Assembly: GCF_001666835.1 (NCBI RefSeq)
Contig: NZ_LZJF01000059.1
Location: 1 to 64,000, forward strand
DNA length: 64,000 nucleotides
From: Mycobacterium sp. E3251
GTDB lineage: Bacteria; Actinomycetota; Actinomycetes; Mycobacteriales; Mycobacteriaceae
Direction of reading: 5' to 3'
The notes under the pieces were generated by a model that worked only from the letters and a program-made list of their open reading frames with translations, made no database searches and was not told the origin of the DNA. Made by a program: the position numbers and the translations under genes. Below, one piece after another: positions 48,207 through 60,826 of the stretch (the first letter of the stretch is position 1; each line of letters starts with the position of its first letter).

Positions 48207-48893
48207 ATGACCGTGATCGTGACCACCGAGAAGAACCCGAAGGCCAAGGCGCACGCCGAACCGGAGCCGGACGCCGAAACACCGGAATCCGCAACCGAAG
48301 ACGCCGACGAGGTGCGCGGCGAAGAATCCGGCGAGGCAGCCGATGAAGACGAGGGCGGCGACGTTGGTGCGCTGCTAAAAGGCAAGCGTCCCAAGACCGA
48401 GGGCACTAAGCGCCCGTGGAAGCGCTATCTGCGCCGCAGCGTGTTGCCGGTGTTGCTCGTTGTCTCGCTTGGCGTTTCGGGGTTCCTCGGCTGGCGGCTG
48501 TGGCAAGAGCATCAGGTCAAGCTGGCCGGCGAGCAGGCCCAGCAGGCGGCCATCGCCTACGCGCAAGTGCTGACGAGCATTGATTCGAACAAGGTCGACG
48601 AGAACTTCAGGCAGGTTCTCGACGGCGCGACGGGCGAGTTCAAGGACATGTACACCCAGTCCAGCGTCAAGCTCCGCCAGCTGCTGATCGACAACAAGGC
48701 GACCGCGCACGGCGTGGTGGTGGACTCGGCGATTCAGTCCGAGTCGGCGAACAAGGTTGTCGTGCTGGTCTTCATCGACCAGACCGTCACCAACACCGCC
48801 GCACCCGACCCGCGCATCGACCGCAGCAGGATCAAGATGACCATGGAAAAGGTCGACGGCCGCTGGCGGGCGAGCAAGGTTCAGCTGCTGTGA
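48207..48893 (+). CDS. Mce-associated membrane protein (Mam)
   Basis: 228 residues. An acidic/Lys-rich cytoplasmic segment of about 75 residues, one helix (about 82-100, 'VLPVLLVVSLGVSGFLGW'), and an extracytoplasmic NTF2-like domain typical of Mam proteins encoded after mceF; Mam proteins such as OmamA stabilise Mce transporters. It lies 29 bases after mceF. The usual second Mam gene is replaced by the DUF3298 gene, which starts within its stop. Confidence 0.88.
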   Translation: MTVIVTTEKNPKAKAHAEPEPDAETPESATEDADEVRGEESGEAADEDEGGDVGALLKGKRPKTEGTKRPWKRYLRRSVLPVLLVVSLGVSGFLGWRLWQEHQVKLAGEQAQQAAIAYAQVLTSIDSNKVDENFRQVLDGATGEFKDMYTQSSVKLRQLLIDNKATAHGVVVDSAIQSESANKVVVLVFIDQTVTNTAAPDPRIDRSRIKMTMEKVDGRWRASKVQLL

Positions 48894-49657
48894 TCCGACG
48901 GATCTTGGCGGCAGTCGTATTGGCCGCGGCCACAACGATTCCCACCGCGGCCACGGCGTACACTTCCGCGCCGTCATTCTGCGGTGAGCTCGGCGGTGAC
49001 TGGGACGGCCAGTACTGCCACACCTCTGTCACGTCGGAGCGCAAGGCCGTCCGGGACATCAAGGTCGCGGTGCCCGACGACCTGGTCGACAATCCGACCA
49101 CGGGCCCGGTGATCCGCGACTACCTGCGCACCCTGGTCAACAATTGGAAGACGGCCAACGGCGCCATGGCCGCCGACAGCTACGGCGAGGAGAACTTCGA
49201 GGTATTCCGGCACGGCAATCTGCTCAGCGCCGTGTTCCACGAGGACTACCACGCTGACGGGCCAAAGCCCAACAACGCCTACCGGACCTTCACGTTCGAC
49301 ATGGCAAGTGGCCGACGCATGCAGCTGGCGGATCTGACGACATCAAATCCGCTGACGGCCATTCCCCCACTGGCCCAACCGTTTATCGAAACCGCGCTCG
49401 ATCAGGCGCCGCCGCCACACGACCCGGGAACCTACCCGTTCACCGTCGACCGCTGGACTCCCGACAAGGTCTACTCCGGGGCCTACAAGGCGTGGGCGGT
49501 CACTCCGGACGAGTTGATCCTGTACATGCCGGACTACCCGGTGGCGCACGACGAGCCCCTCAACTTCACGCCCGGCGTGATGCAGTGGTTCATGGACGGC
49601 GGCACGGTGCAAGCACACATCCCGTTGTCCGCGTTGAGTTCGGTGCTGCGCATCTAG
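48890..49657 (+). CDS. Secreted DUF3298/RsiV-like (MPT64-related) protein
   Basis: 255 residues from GTG 48890 (GTGA overlap with the Mam stop). A Sec signal peptide (MIRRILAAVVLAAATTIP, cleavage near ATA-YTS) is followed by a secreted domain with two Cys near the N-terminus (FCGEL, QYCHTS), likely a disulfide. The later part is DUF3298 ('FDMASGRRMQLADL', 'YMPDYPVAHDEPLNF'). MPT64 has this family fold. Translational coupling to the mce operon suggests a joint role at the cell surface, but that is inference. Confidence 0.82.
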   Translation: MIRRILAAVVLAAATTIPTAATAYTSAPSFCGELGGDWDGQYCHTSVTSERKAVRDIKVAVPDDLVDNPTTGPVIRDYLRTLVNNWKTANGAMAADSYGEENFEVFRHGNLLSAVFHEDYHADGPKPNNAYRTFTFDMASGRRMQLADLTTSNPLTAIPPLAQPFIETALDQAPPPHDPGTYPFTVDRWTPDKVYSGAYKAWAVTPDELILYMPDYPVAHDEPLNFTPGVMQWFMDGGTVQAHIPLSALSSVLRI

Positions 49658-49679
49658 CGTCTGCGCCTGTGCGGCTGGC

Positions 49680-49964
49680 TCAGTTGGCCTTTCGACGACG
49701 CAGGTCGATCGATATCACGTCGGCAACGTGCTCGCTGTGCGCCACCTGACCGTCCCCGGTGGACGCGCGGCTGCTGCGGGCCGTGAAGCGGACGCTTGCC
49801 GCCAGATCGCCGTAATCCCAGGCTAAATCGCTGACTTCGCGCTTCGTGCGGTCGAGCGCGGTACCCAGCGCTCCGACGATGCGCCGCACGTGCAGGACCG
49901 TAGCGTTCACGGCTTCCACCGCGATATCGACGATGCGGTTCAGCTCTCGCTCCAGCATGAACAT
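49680..49964 (-). CDS. Small conserved-looking protein downstream of metH
   Basis: 94 residues from ATG 49964, or 92 from the second ATG (49958), which has the better-spaced AGGGGG site. Mostly helical: MLERELNRIVDIAVEAVN..., no membrane helix; basic C-terminus ending SIDLRRRKAN. I do not recognise the family. It starts 8 bases after the metH stop on the same strand, so it is likely on the metH transcript. It is convergent with the DUF3298 gene. Confidence 0.6.
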   Translation of the reverse strand: MFMLERELNRIVDIAVEAVNATVLHVRRIVGALGTALDRTKREVSDLAWDYGDLAASVRFTARSSRASTGDGQVAHSEHVADVISIDLRRRKAN

Positions 49965-49972
49965 CCCCCTAC

Positions 49973-53734
<3,762 letters not shown>

Positions 53735-53740
53735 GTACGT

Positions 53741-53747
53741 TCCTTCC
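53741..53747 (-). promoter_or_regulatory. Shine-Dalgarno of metH
   Basis: GGAAGGA lies 6 bases ahead of GTG 53734 and fixes the metH start. I saw no cobalamin riboswitch-like fold in the short space upstream. Confidence 0.7.
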
Positions 53748-53873
53748 GTAGCGGAAGGCGTCCTTGACTCTGCCGAGCGTGGCGGATACCGGCATGGCCG
53801 GCGAACCGTTGCAACGCCTCTCGACCAGAAAAGTCTACGTCGTCACCCGACGACTGGACGCCCTGCTCGACCC

Positions 53874-54127
53874 GACCCGCTCGGCGATCGCGCTGCCCGT
53901 GAGCGCCAACTCGCGGATCTTGTCGGCAATGTCGTAGTTACCAAGGTTAACCAGATTGCGGCCGAACGTATTTCGTCTCGACCGCGTCGACGCCGGTTGT
54001 TGCGGTCGCCGATGCCCAGGTCAGCGGCCCGCGATTGAGTGCCCATCGCCCCGTCACCGGCCACCGCACGCCGTGCCAAAGCGTCGAGGATGTCGGTGTC
54101 GTAGTCGTGGTCGCTCACGGCAGTCAC
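53874..54127 (-). pseudogene. Decayed N-terminal fragment of an M. tuberculosis-type metH
   Basis: Read on the minus strand from ATG 54127, the first 34 codons (MTAVSDHDYDTDILDALA, then GDGAMGTQ and AADLG) look like the start of Rv2124c MetH. Then about 45 codons are missing (junction near 54000-54012) and the text resumes with GVDAVET. After a one-base insertion in an A/T run near 53970-53973, the neighbouring frame continues FGRNLVNLGNYDIADK and RELALTGSAIAERV, again the MetH pattern. So this is a remnant with an internal deletion and a frameshift, truncated about 140 bases before the intact metH. It cannot make a functional enzyme. The match is by eye and memory. Confidence 0.75.
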
Positions 54128-54236
54128 CCCACAAGGATAGTCGTCCTATGCAAAAGGCCCAGAGGTTGACAGGTCCCTGACAGGCAAGGCCGATGGTCAC
54201 GCCGAACATCGGGGCGCAAGGCCGTACGCTGATTCT

Positions 54237-55127
54237 GTGACCCCGCCCCAGGGCCGGCCCTATGGAGGAGCCGCACTGCCCGAACTGCACAACACCATCG
54301 TCGTGGCGGCGTTTGAGGGCTGGAACGACGCCGGCGACGCGGCCAGTGACGCGCTCGAGCACCTCGAGGCCATCTGGGAAGCCGACCCGATCCTGGAGAT
54401 CGACGACGAGGCATATTACGACTACCAGGTGAATCGCCCGGTCATCCGGCAGGTCGACGGGGTCACCCGGGAGCTGGTGTGGCCGGCGATGCGTATTTCG
54501 CACTGCCGGCCGCCGGGCAGCGACCGCGACGTCGTGTTGATGCACGGGGTGGAACCCAATATGCGCTGGCGCACCTTCTGCGCCGAACTGGTCGCCATCG
54601 CCGACAAGCTCAACGTGGACACCGTGGTGATCCTGGGCGCCCTGCTCGCCGACACGCCGCACACCCGGCCGGTCCCGGTCTCGGGCGCGGCCTACTCCCC
54701 CGAGTCGGCGAAACGCTTCGGGCTCGAGGAGAGCCGCTACGAGGGCCCGACCGGCATCGCCGGGGTGTTCCAGGACGCCTGCGTGGCCGCCGGGATCCCC
54801 GCCGTGACGTTCTGGGCGGCGGTGCCGCACTACGTGTCGCAGCCGCCGAACCCGAAGGCGACGGTGGCGCTGCTGCGCCGCGTCGAGGACGTGCTCGACA
54901 TCGAGGTTCCGCTGGCCGACCTGCCGACGGAGGCCGAGGAGTGGGAGCAGGCCATCACCGAGATGGCCGCCGAGGACGAGGATTTGGCCGAATACGTGTC
55001 GTCGCTGGAGCAGCGCGGCGACGCCGAGGTCGACATGAACGAGGCCCTGGGCAAGATCGACGGGGACGCGCTGGCCGCCGAGTTCGAGCGGTATCTGCGG
55101 CGCCGTCGTCCCGGCTTCGGCCGCTAA
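54237..55127 (+). CDS. PAC2-family protein (Rv2125 type)
   Basis: 296 residues; GTG start after 109 bases of upstream space. Proteasome-assembly-chaperone-like (PAC2) fold, as in the solved Rv2125 structure: 'TIVVAAFEGWNDAGDAASD' near residue 17, 'VVLMHGVEPNMRW' near 100, 'GALLADTPHTRPVPV' near 138. The C-terminal 60 residues are acidic and helical. Its role in bacteria is not established; a link with the proteasome genes is only by family name. It overlaps the convergent SDR gene by 4 bases. Confidence 0.9.
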   Translation: MTPPQGRPYGGAALPELHNTIVVAAFEGWNDAGDAASDALEHLEAIWEADPILEIDDEAYYDYQVNRPVIRQVDGVTRELVWPAMRISHCRPPGSDRDVVLMHGVEPNMRWRTFCAELVAIADKLNVDTVVILGALLADTPHTRPVPVSGAAYSPESAKRFGLEESRYEGPTGIAGVFQDACVAAGIPAVTFWAAVPHYVSQPPNPKATVALLRRVEDVLDIEVPLADLPTEAEEWEQAITEMAAEDEDLAEYVSSLEQRGDAEVDMNEALGKIDGDALAAEFERYLRRRRPGFGR

Positions 55128-56008
55128 CCCTGCTTCTTGCCCAAGCCCTGGTTGTAGGCGCTGGTGGACCGGCCGAGCGCCGCGACTTGGGCGTCCAGCT
55201 GGGGCAGTAGCTCCGCGGTGGGCTTGTGCAGGGACAGTTCCCCGACCGGGGTGGACAGCACCGGCTTGATCCAGCGGAACAGGGCGACCCAACCCGGGCA
55301 GTAGACGCGGTTGCGGCGGCGTTCGATGCCCTTGACGAACGCGTCCGCGCACTTGTCGACGGTGGTGGTCTTGTTCAGCGGCCAGGGGAAGCTGGCGAGC
55401 AGCTTGCCGAAGGCGGGCAGGTCGGCCTCGGTGTCGCGGACCAGGGCGGTGTCGATCCACGACATGTGCGACGAGCCGACGTCGACGCCGCGGTGGGCGA
55501 CCTCCAGCCGCAGCGCGTTGGCGAGGATCTCGACGCCGGCCTTCGACGCGTTGTAGGGAACCAGGCCCGGGCAGGCGGCGTATGCGGCCAGCGACGAGAC
55601 GATCAACACGTAGCCGCGGCGCTCGATCACCGCCGGCAGCGTGGCCCGCACGGTGTTGAAAACGCCGAGCACATTGATGTCCATCACCCGCTTGAACGCC
55701 TCCGGGTCGACTTGCAACACCGACCCGTAGCTGGCGATGCCCGCGTTGGCCACGACGACGTCGATGCCGCCGAACCGCTCGACGGCCTGCGCGGCGACGG
55801 CCTGCATCGCCGGCAGGTCTCGCACATCGGCGACCGCGGTCAGCACGCGGTCGTCGCCGAGTTCGGCGGCCAGCGCTTTCAGCTCGGTGTCGTTGACATC
55901 GGTGAGCACCAACCTGGCGCCCTTGTTACGCAGCCGGCGGGCGACCTCGGCCCCGATGCCCCGGGCCCCGCCGGTGATCAAAACAACTTTGTCCTGCAGT
56001 GACGTCAT
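55124..56008 (-). CDS. Short-chain dehydrogenase/reductase (Rv2129c type)
   Basis: 294 residues from the ATG at 56008 (Rv2129c has 293); a TTG-initiated frame further up would overlap mshC. Classical SDR: 'VVLITGGARGIGAEVARRL' at 8-26, 'VVANAGIAS' near 90, Ser in 'LIVSSLAAY', Tyr-x3-Lys in 'VPYNASKAG' near 160. The substrate is unknown. It lies 17 bases after the mshC stop and could be co-transcribed with it. Confidence 0.92.
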   Translation of the reverse strand: MTSLQDKVVLITGGARGIGAEVARRLRNKGARLVLTDVNDTELKALAAELGDDRVLTAVADVRDLPAMQAVAAQAVERFGGIDVVVANAGIASYGSVLQVDPEAFKRVMDINVLGVFNTVRATLPAVIERRGYVLIVSSLAAYAACPGLVPYNASKAGVEILANALRLEVAHRGVDVGSSHMSWIDTALVRDTEADLPAFGKLLASFPWPLNKTTTVDKCADAFVKGIERRRNRVYCPGWVALFRWIKPVLSTPVGELSLHKPTAELLPQLDAQVAALGRSTSAYNQGLGKKQG

Positions 56009-56025
56009 GGCGGCAAACGTACCCT

Positions 56026-57261
56026 TTACAGTTCCACCCCGAGCAGCGCATCGATCGCGGTCGCCACCAGCTTCGGCGCTTCGGCGTCGTGGCCGCCGTA
56101 CTCGAGCGCGTCGGTGGTCCAACCATCAAGCGCGGCAAGCGCTTTGGGCGTGTTCAGGTCGTCGGCGAGGTATCGGCGCACCCGCGCGATCACGTCGGCG
56201 GCGTCGGGACCGGCGGGCAACCCCGTCGCGGTGCGCCAGCGCCCGAGCCGGGCGATGGCCTCGTCGAGCACCTGCTGGCTCCAGAACCGGTCCGCGCGGT
56301 AGTGCCCGGCCAGCAGGCCCAGGCGGATGGCCGCCGGCTCGATGCCCTGGGCCCGCAAGGTCGACACCAGCACCAGGTTGCCCCGGCTCTTGGACATCTT
56401 GTGCCCGTCCCAGCCGATCATGCCCGCGTGCACGTAGTGGCGGGCGAATCGCCGCTCGCCCCTTACACATTCGGCATGTGCGGCGGTGAATTCGTGGTGC
56501 GGGAAGATCAGGTCGCTGCCCCCGCCCTGGATGTCTAGGCCGCTGCCGATGCGGCTGAGCGCGATCGCCGCGCATTCGACATGCCAGCCGGGCCGCCCGT
56601 CGCCGAACGGTGACGGCCAGCTCGGCTCTCCCGGCCGCGCGGCGCGCCACAGCAGCGCGTCCAGCTCGTCGCTCTTGCCGGGCCGGTGCGGGTCGCCGCC
56701 GCGCTGTTCGAAGAGTCGCAGCATGGTTTCGCGGTCGTAGCCCGACTCGTAGCCGAACTGCGGGGTGGCGTCCGCCCGGTAGTAGACGTCCGGGTAGTCG
56801 CCGTCGACGACGTACGCCGCCCCCGACGCCAGCATCTTCTCGACGAGCTCGACCACCTCGGGGATCGCCTGGGTGGCCGCGACATAATCGCGCGGCGGCA
56901 GGACCCGCAGCGCCGCCATGTCCTCCCGGAAGCGCACGACCTCACGATCGCCGAGCTCACGCCAGTCGACACCGTCGCGCTGGGCGCGCTCGAACAGTGG
57001 ATCGTCGACGTCGGTGACGTTCTGCACGTAATGCACGGCGTGGCCGAGATCCAGCCATTGCCGGTAGACCAGATCGAAGGTGAGATAGGTGGCCGCGTGT
57101 CCGAGATGAGTGGAGTCGTACGGGGTGATGCCGCAGACGTACATGGTCGCAGTCGATCCGGCCGCCACCGGCCGCACCTGCCGATCGGAGGTGTCATACA
57201 GCCGGAGCTCCGGTCCACGTCCCGGCAATACCGGAACCGGTGGAAACTCCCACGACTGCAT
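56026..57261 (-). CDS. mshC: L-cysteine:1D-myo-inositol 2-amino-2-deoxy-glucopyranoside ligase MshC
   Basis: 411 residues (Rv2130c has 414). ATP-dependent ligation of cysteine to GlcN-inositol, a step of mycothiol synthesis; cytosolic. A class I cysteinyl-tRNA synthetase-like fold: HIGH-like motif in '[14 protein letters not shown]' (residues 46-59), KMSKS motif in '[10 protein letters not shown]', zinc ligands including Cys43 in 'MYVCGITP'. It lacks the tRNA-anticodon domain, which separates it from CysS. Confidence 0.96.
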   Translation of the reverse strand: MQSWEFPPVPVLPGRGPELRLYDTSDRQVRPVAAGSTATMYVCGITPYDSTHLGHAATYLTFDLVYRQWLDLGHAVHYVQNVTDVDDPLFERAQRDGVDWRELGDREVVRFREDMAALRVLPPRDYVAATQAIPEVVELVEKMLASGAAYVVDGDYPDVYYRADATPQFGYESGYDRETMLRLFEQRGGDPHRPGKSDELDALLWRAARPGEPSWPSPFGDGRPGWHVECAAIALSRIGSGLDIQGGGSDLIFPHHEFTAAHAECVRGERRFARHYVHAGMIGWDGHKMSKSRGNLVLVSTLRAQGIEPAAIRLGLLAGHYRADRFWSQQVLDEAIARLGRWRTATGLPAGPDAADVIARVRRYLADDLNTPKALAALDGWTTDALEYGGHDAEAPKLVATAIDALLGVEL

Positions 57262-57285
57262 GCCAACGACTCTAAACGCGGTGAC

Positions 57286-58086
57286 CTAACGCCATGCGTC
57301 GCGGATGGCAGCGAGCAGGATCGGCGCCACCTCGGCGCGGCACATCACGAAGTCGGGCAGGTAGGGGTCGAACTGGTTGTAGCGCATCGGCGAGCCGTCC
57401 AGGCGTGACGCGTGCATGCCGGCGGCCATCACAACGCCGGCCGGCGCCGCCGAGTCCCACTCCCACTGCCCGCCCGCATGCAGGTAGGCGTCGACGTCGC
57501 CGTCGATGATGGCCATCGCCTTGGCGCCCGCCGAACCAATAGCCACCGGCTGTATCGCCAACGACTGGCGCATGCGGTGCAGCACGAAGGGCGGCCGGGT
57601 GGCGCTCACGGCGATGCGAAACGTGTGCGGTACGCCGACGCGCGCGGCGTCGGCGGTCACGGTGTCGGTGCGGTACACCGTGTTCCCGCGGGCCGGCAAC
57701 GACACCGCCGCGTCGGTGATCTCCCGCTGGCCGTTGGTGGGGTCGCCGGTGGGACGCTGCCACAGCGCGATGTGCACCGCCCAGTCGTCGCGGCCCGGCG
57801 TGGAGAACTCCCGGGTGCCATCCAGCGGGTCGATGATCCACACCCGGTCGCACTTGAGCCGGCGCCGGTCGTCGTAGGCCTCCTCGCTGAGCACCGCGTC
57901 GTCGGGGCGCTCGGCGCGCAACCGGCGCAGGATGAGCTCGTTGGCCAATGCGTCGCCGGCGTCGCCCAACGCCCACGGGTGACCGAAGCCGATCTCGTCG
58001 CGCACATTGAGCAGCAACTCCCCCGCGTCGGCGGCGAGTTCGGCGGCCAGTGCGGCATCGGTCAACTCATCCGGGCCCTGGCTCAC
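57286..58086 (-). CDS. cysQ: 3'-phosphoadenosine 5'-phosphate phosphatase CysQ
   Basis: 266 residues (Rv2131c has 267). Mg2+-dependent, Li+-sensitive phosphatase of the inositol monophosphatase family, controlling PAP/PAPS levels in sulfate assimilation and able to act on fructose-1,6-bisphosphate or inositol phosphates in vitro. Metal motifs: 'LSEEAYDD', '[12 protein letters not shown]' and '[15 protein letters not shown]'. It lies 24 bases upstream of mshC on the same strand, so the two are probably co-transcribed. Confidence 0.95.
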   Translation of the reverse strand: MSQGPDELTDAALAAELAADAGELLLNVRDEIGFGHPWALGDAGDALANELILRRLRAERPDDAVLSEEAYDDRRRLKCDRVWIIDPLDGTREFSTPGRDDWAVHIALWQRPTGDPTNGQREITDAAVSLPARGNTVYRTDTVTADAARVGVPHTFRIAVSATRPPFVLHRMRQSLAIQPVAIGSAGAKAMAIIDGDVDAYLHAGGQWEWDSAAPAGVVMAAGMHASRLDGSPMRYNQFDPYLPDFVMCRAEVAPILLAAIRDAWR

Positions 58087-58117
58087 CGGCTCAGTATTCC
58101 CGACGCCCGAGTGCCGC

Positions 58118-58933
58118 TCAGAAGGCCGGCCATGGAATGGGCCGGTGCCGGTTGGGGCCCGGCATCACCGGATCGTCCAGCAGCGCGTGCGCGCGCCTGC
58201 GCAGCGCCGCGATCTCCGCCCGCGTGATGTGCTCGGCCAATTCATCGCCCAGCGAGCCCGTCAGGGCCTCGGTGAGTCCGGCCACCGGCTCCAGCATCTT
58301 CTCGTCGACCGGCTTGTTGGCCCAGCCCCACAGCACCGTGCGCAGCTTGTTCTCGACATGCAGGCACACACCGTGGTCGACGCCGTAGACGTGGCCCTCG
58401 ACGTCGCGCAGAACATGGCCACCTTTGCGGTCGGCGTTGTTGACCAGCACGTCGAAGACAGCCATCCGCCGCAGCCGGATGTCGTCGGCGTGCATCAAGA
58501 CCACCTCGTCGCCGGCGTAGTCGTAGGCCCGCAGCACCGGCAGGTAACCGGGCTGAGGTTGGTTGGCGGGAAACAGGTCGACCAGGTCGGGGCCGGGCCT
58601 CGGGGCGGAATCGGCGGCGTCGCCCGGTTGGTCCACCCAAAGCTGCAGCATGCCCGGACCGGCAGGCCCGTGACGAATCACCGTGTAGGGCACGATGTTC
58701 CACCCCAAACACGTCGACACCAGGTAGGCGGCGACTTCGCGACCCGCCAGCGTTCCGTCGGGAAAGTCCCACAGTGGCGCCTCGCCCGAGACCGGCTTGT
58801 AGACGCAGTGCACGGTCGATTCGCCGAGCGTGGACTCACACAGGAAGGTGGCGTTGCTGGCTGAGCGGATGCGTCCGATGACCGTCAGCTCGCCGTTGCG
58901 CAACACCTCACGGTCGTCAGGCCTCAAGTTCAT
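58118..58933 (-). CDS. SCO1664 family protein (Rv2133c type), kinase-like fold
   Basis: 271 residues. A family conserved in actinobacteria and distantly like phosphatidylinositol 3/4-kinases: '[16 protein letters not shown]' (possible ATP-contacting Lys), '[16 protein letters not shown]' and '[19 protein letters not shown]' in its first half match a catalytic loop and Asp metal motif. Activity is not proven to my knowledge. It overlaps the DUF3090 gene by 17 bases; the two co-occur in other actinobacteria. Confidence 0.88.
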   Translation of the reverse strand: MNLRPDDREVLRNGELTVIGRIRSASNATFLCESTLGESTVHCVYKPVSGEAPLWDFPDGTLAGREVAAYLVSTCLGWNIVPYTVIRHGPAGPGMLQLWVDQPGDAADSAPRPGPDLVDLFPANQPQPGYLPVLRAYDYAGDEVVLMHADDIRLRRMAVFDVLVNNADRKGGHVLRDVEGHVYGVDHGVCLHVENKLRTVLWGWANKPVDEKMLEPVAGLTEALTGSLGDELAEHITRAEIAALRRRAHALLDDPVMPGPNRHRPIPWPAF

Positions 58934-59504
58934 CGTCAGGCCCGAGCAGCGCGCTGCGCCTATAGCCGTTGGCGCGCGCGCAGATATGGCCCTCCGGATC
59001 CAACGGTTCGTCGCACAGCGGACACGGCGGGCGTCCCGCTGAGATGACGCGATTGGAGCGCGTGGCGAACTGCCGCGCCGACTCCGGCGTCAAGAACACC
59101 CGCACCGCGTCGGGACCCTCTTCGGTGTCGTCTAGCACCACCGACGCGTCGAATTCGGCGTCGGTGACGGCCAGCAATTCGACCACCACGGTCTGGGCCT
59201 CCGAATCCCAGCCCAGGCCCATGGTTCCGACCCGGAACTCGGCGTCGACGGGGGTGATCAGCGGGTTGAGATCCTCGACCTCGGCGGGCTCCGGGGGGAC
59301 CGGCGTGCCGAACCTGCGATTCACCTCGAGCAGCAGCGCACCGATGCGCTCGGCCAGCACCGCCACCTGCTGCTTCTCCAACACCACCGACACCACCCGG
59401 GCATCGTGCACCGCCTGTATGTAGAACGTGCGGTTTCCGGGCTGACCAACGGTCCCGGCCACGAAGCGGTCGGGTGTGCGGAAGACGTGGATTGCGCGGG
59501 CCAT
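58917..59504 (-). CDS. DUF3090 family protein (Rv2134c type)
   Basis: 195 residues, as in Rv2134c. Starts MARAIHVFRTPDRFVAGTVG; the C-terminal part carries a zinc-ribbon-like 'CPLCDEPLDPEGHIC'. Cytosolic, unknown function. Coupled to the SCO1664 gene; the phosphoglycerate mutase gene lies 73 bases upstream on the same strand, so the three probably form one unit. Confidence 0.9.
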   Translation of the reverse strand: MARAIHVFRTPDRFVAGTVGQPGNRTFYIQAVHDARVVSVVLEKQQVAVLAERIGALLLEVNRRFGTPVPPEPAEVEDLNPLITPVDAEFRVGTMGLGWDSEAQTVVVELLAVTDAEFDASVVLDDTEEGPDAVRVFLTPESARQFATRSNRVISAGRPPCPLCDEPLDPEGHICARANGYRRSALLGPDDELEA

Positions 59505-59577
59505 GGCACCTCCAAAATACCGGCTGTTGCCTTCGCCGTGCGATTCGATTGCCCCGCTTGCCCTCTTTTAAGCGGAA

Positions 59578-60342
59578 TTAGTCTGTCGAGCCGCCGACCA
59601 CCGCGTCGCCGGACGGCATGGCCGGGGCCGGCTCTCCCGTTGGCGCCGGCTGGGACTCACCATCCGTCTTCGCCTTCGCCTCATCCTGGGGCTCGTACTT
59701 GGGCGGTGACCCGGCCCGCAGCGCCGCAGCCAACTTCGCACCGGTGTGGTTGACGTGCAACACAAATGGGCGCAATTCGGTGTACCGGATCACACTCACC
59801 GACGCCGGGTCGGCGGTGACCCGCTGGAACGCGTCCAGGTGCATGCCGTAGGCGTCGGCGACCACCGCCTTGATGACATCACCGTGAGTGCAGGCCACCC
59901 ACAGGGCGTCGCCGCCGTGCTCGACAGCCAGCCGCCGATCGTGCTCCCGGACGGCGGCCACGGCGCGCGCCTGCACCTCCGCCAGCCCCTCGCCGCCGGG
60001 AAACACCGCCGCACTCGGGTGGGCCTGCACGACCCGCCACAGCGGCTCGCCGGCCAGCTCGGCGATCTTGCGGCCGGTCCAGTCCCCGTAGTCCACTTCG
60101 GCGAGCCGGTCTTCGATGAGCGGCTCGAGGCACAGCGCTTCGGCGAGCGGTTCGACGGTGCGCCGGCAGCGCAGCAGTGGCGAACTGATCAGCCCGCGGA
60201 TGGGCAGGTCGCCGATCCTGTCGATCAGTCCGGCGGCCTGGTCGCGCCCCTTGTCGTCGAGGTCGACACCCTCGGAGCGTCCGGCGAGGACGCCGGCGGT
60301 GTTCGAGGTGGAGCGGCCGTGGCGCAACAGGATGACCGTCAT
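59578..60342 (-). CDS. Histidine phosphatase/phosphoglycerate mutase-family protein (Rv2135c type)
   Basis: 254 residues from ATG 60342. The catalytic 'LLRHGRSTSN' (phospho-His) opens the protein; the second His is in 'WVACTHGDVIKAVV' near residue 155, with Arg in 'SSPLLRCRRT' and Glu in 'EVDYGDWTG'. Rv2135c showed acid-phosphatase activity. The tail from about 215 is Pro/Ala/Glu-rich and longer than needed for the fold. In M. tuberculosis the next gene upstream is uppP (Rv2136c); it is absent here. Confidence 0.9.
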   Translation of the reverse strand: MTVILLRHGRSTSNTAGVLAGRSEGVDLDDKGRDQAAGLIDRIGDLPIRGLISSPLLRCRRTVEPLAEALCLEPLIEDRLAEVDYGDWTGRKIAELAGEPLWRVVQAHPSAAVFPGGEGLAEVQARAVAAVREHDRRLAVEHGGDALWVACTHGDVIKAVVADAYGMHLDAFQRVTADPASVSVIRYTELRPFVLHVNHTGAKLAAALRAGSPPKYEPQDEAKAKTDGESQPAPTGEPAPAMPSGDAVVGGSTD

Positions 60343-60414
60343 ACCGCGGTATCCCACTGACATGTCGCCCAAAGCACGATCACGACCGTACCCGGTGCGG
60401 GTGCGGGTTCTTGA

Positions 60415-60717
60415 CTAGCGCGAGACCGGCACCGCGTGCGCCACCGAGTCACGGACGGCGGCGATGAGGCTGCGCTCGTCGGAGACGTCGATGTCGACCA
60501 GGCTGCGGATCGCCCTCGCGACCACCTCATCCGCCTGGGGAACGGGCCCGGCAAGGCGCGGCCGGTAAATTTCGACGACGAGCGATCGGTGCTCGATGTG
60601 GAACGCGAAACTGCGCCCATCACCGACTTGTCCATATCCGCTGGCGAAAATGCCTGTCGACAAATCTTCGACAGCAAACTCTTTCTCCGCGATATGCCGG
60701 TCAACGGTGACGGCCAT
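60415..60717 (-). CDS. Conserved small protein (Rv2137c type)
   Basis: 100 residues. Starts MAVTVDRHIAEKEFAVEDLSTG and has 'ASGYGQVGDGRSFAFHIE' and 'VEIYRPRLAGPVPQ'. No signal peptide or membrane helix. It appears to be the Rv2137c orthologue, which is annotated longer. It lies 73 bases upstream of the phosphatase-family gene, with no uppP between. Function unknown. Confidence 0.8.
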   Translation of the reverse strand: MAVTVDRHIAEKEFAVEDLSTGIFASGYGQVGDGRSFAFHIEHRSLVVEIYRPRLAGPVPQADEVVARAIRSLVDIDVSDERSLIAAVRDSVAHAVPVSR

Positions 60718-60826
60718 GGCCCGACCATACCCCGCCCGCGAGACTTGATGTAGGCGACATGGCCATATTGGATGCGAAGGCGTTCCTTAATGTCCCCAGT
60801 CCACCGTTGTTACGCGAGGAAAAGAA

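Noticed and set aside
53735..53873. Cobalamin riboswitch ahead of metH
   Set aside because: The space is too short and I see no B12-box-like sequence; part of it belongs to the old metH region.
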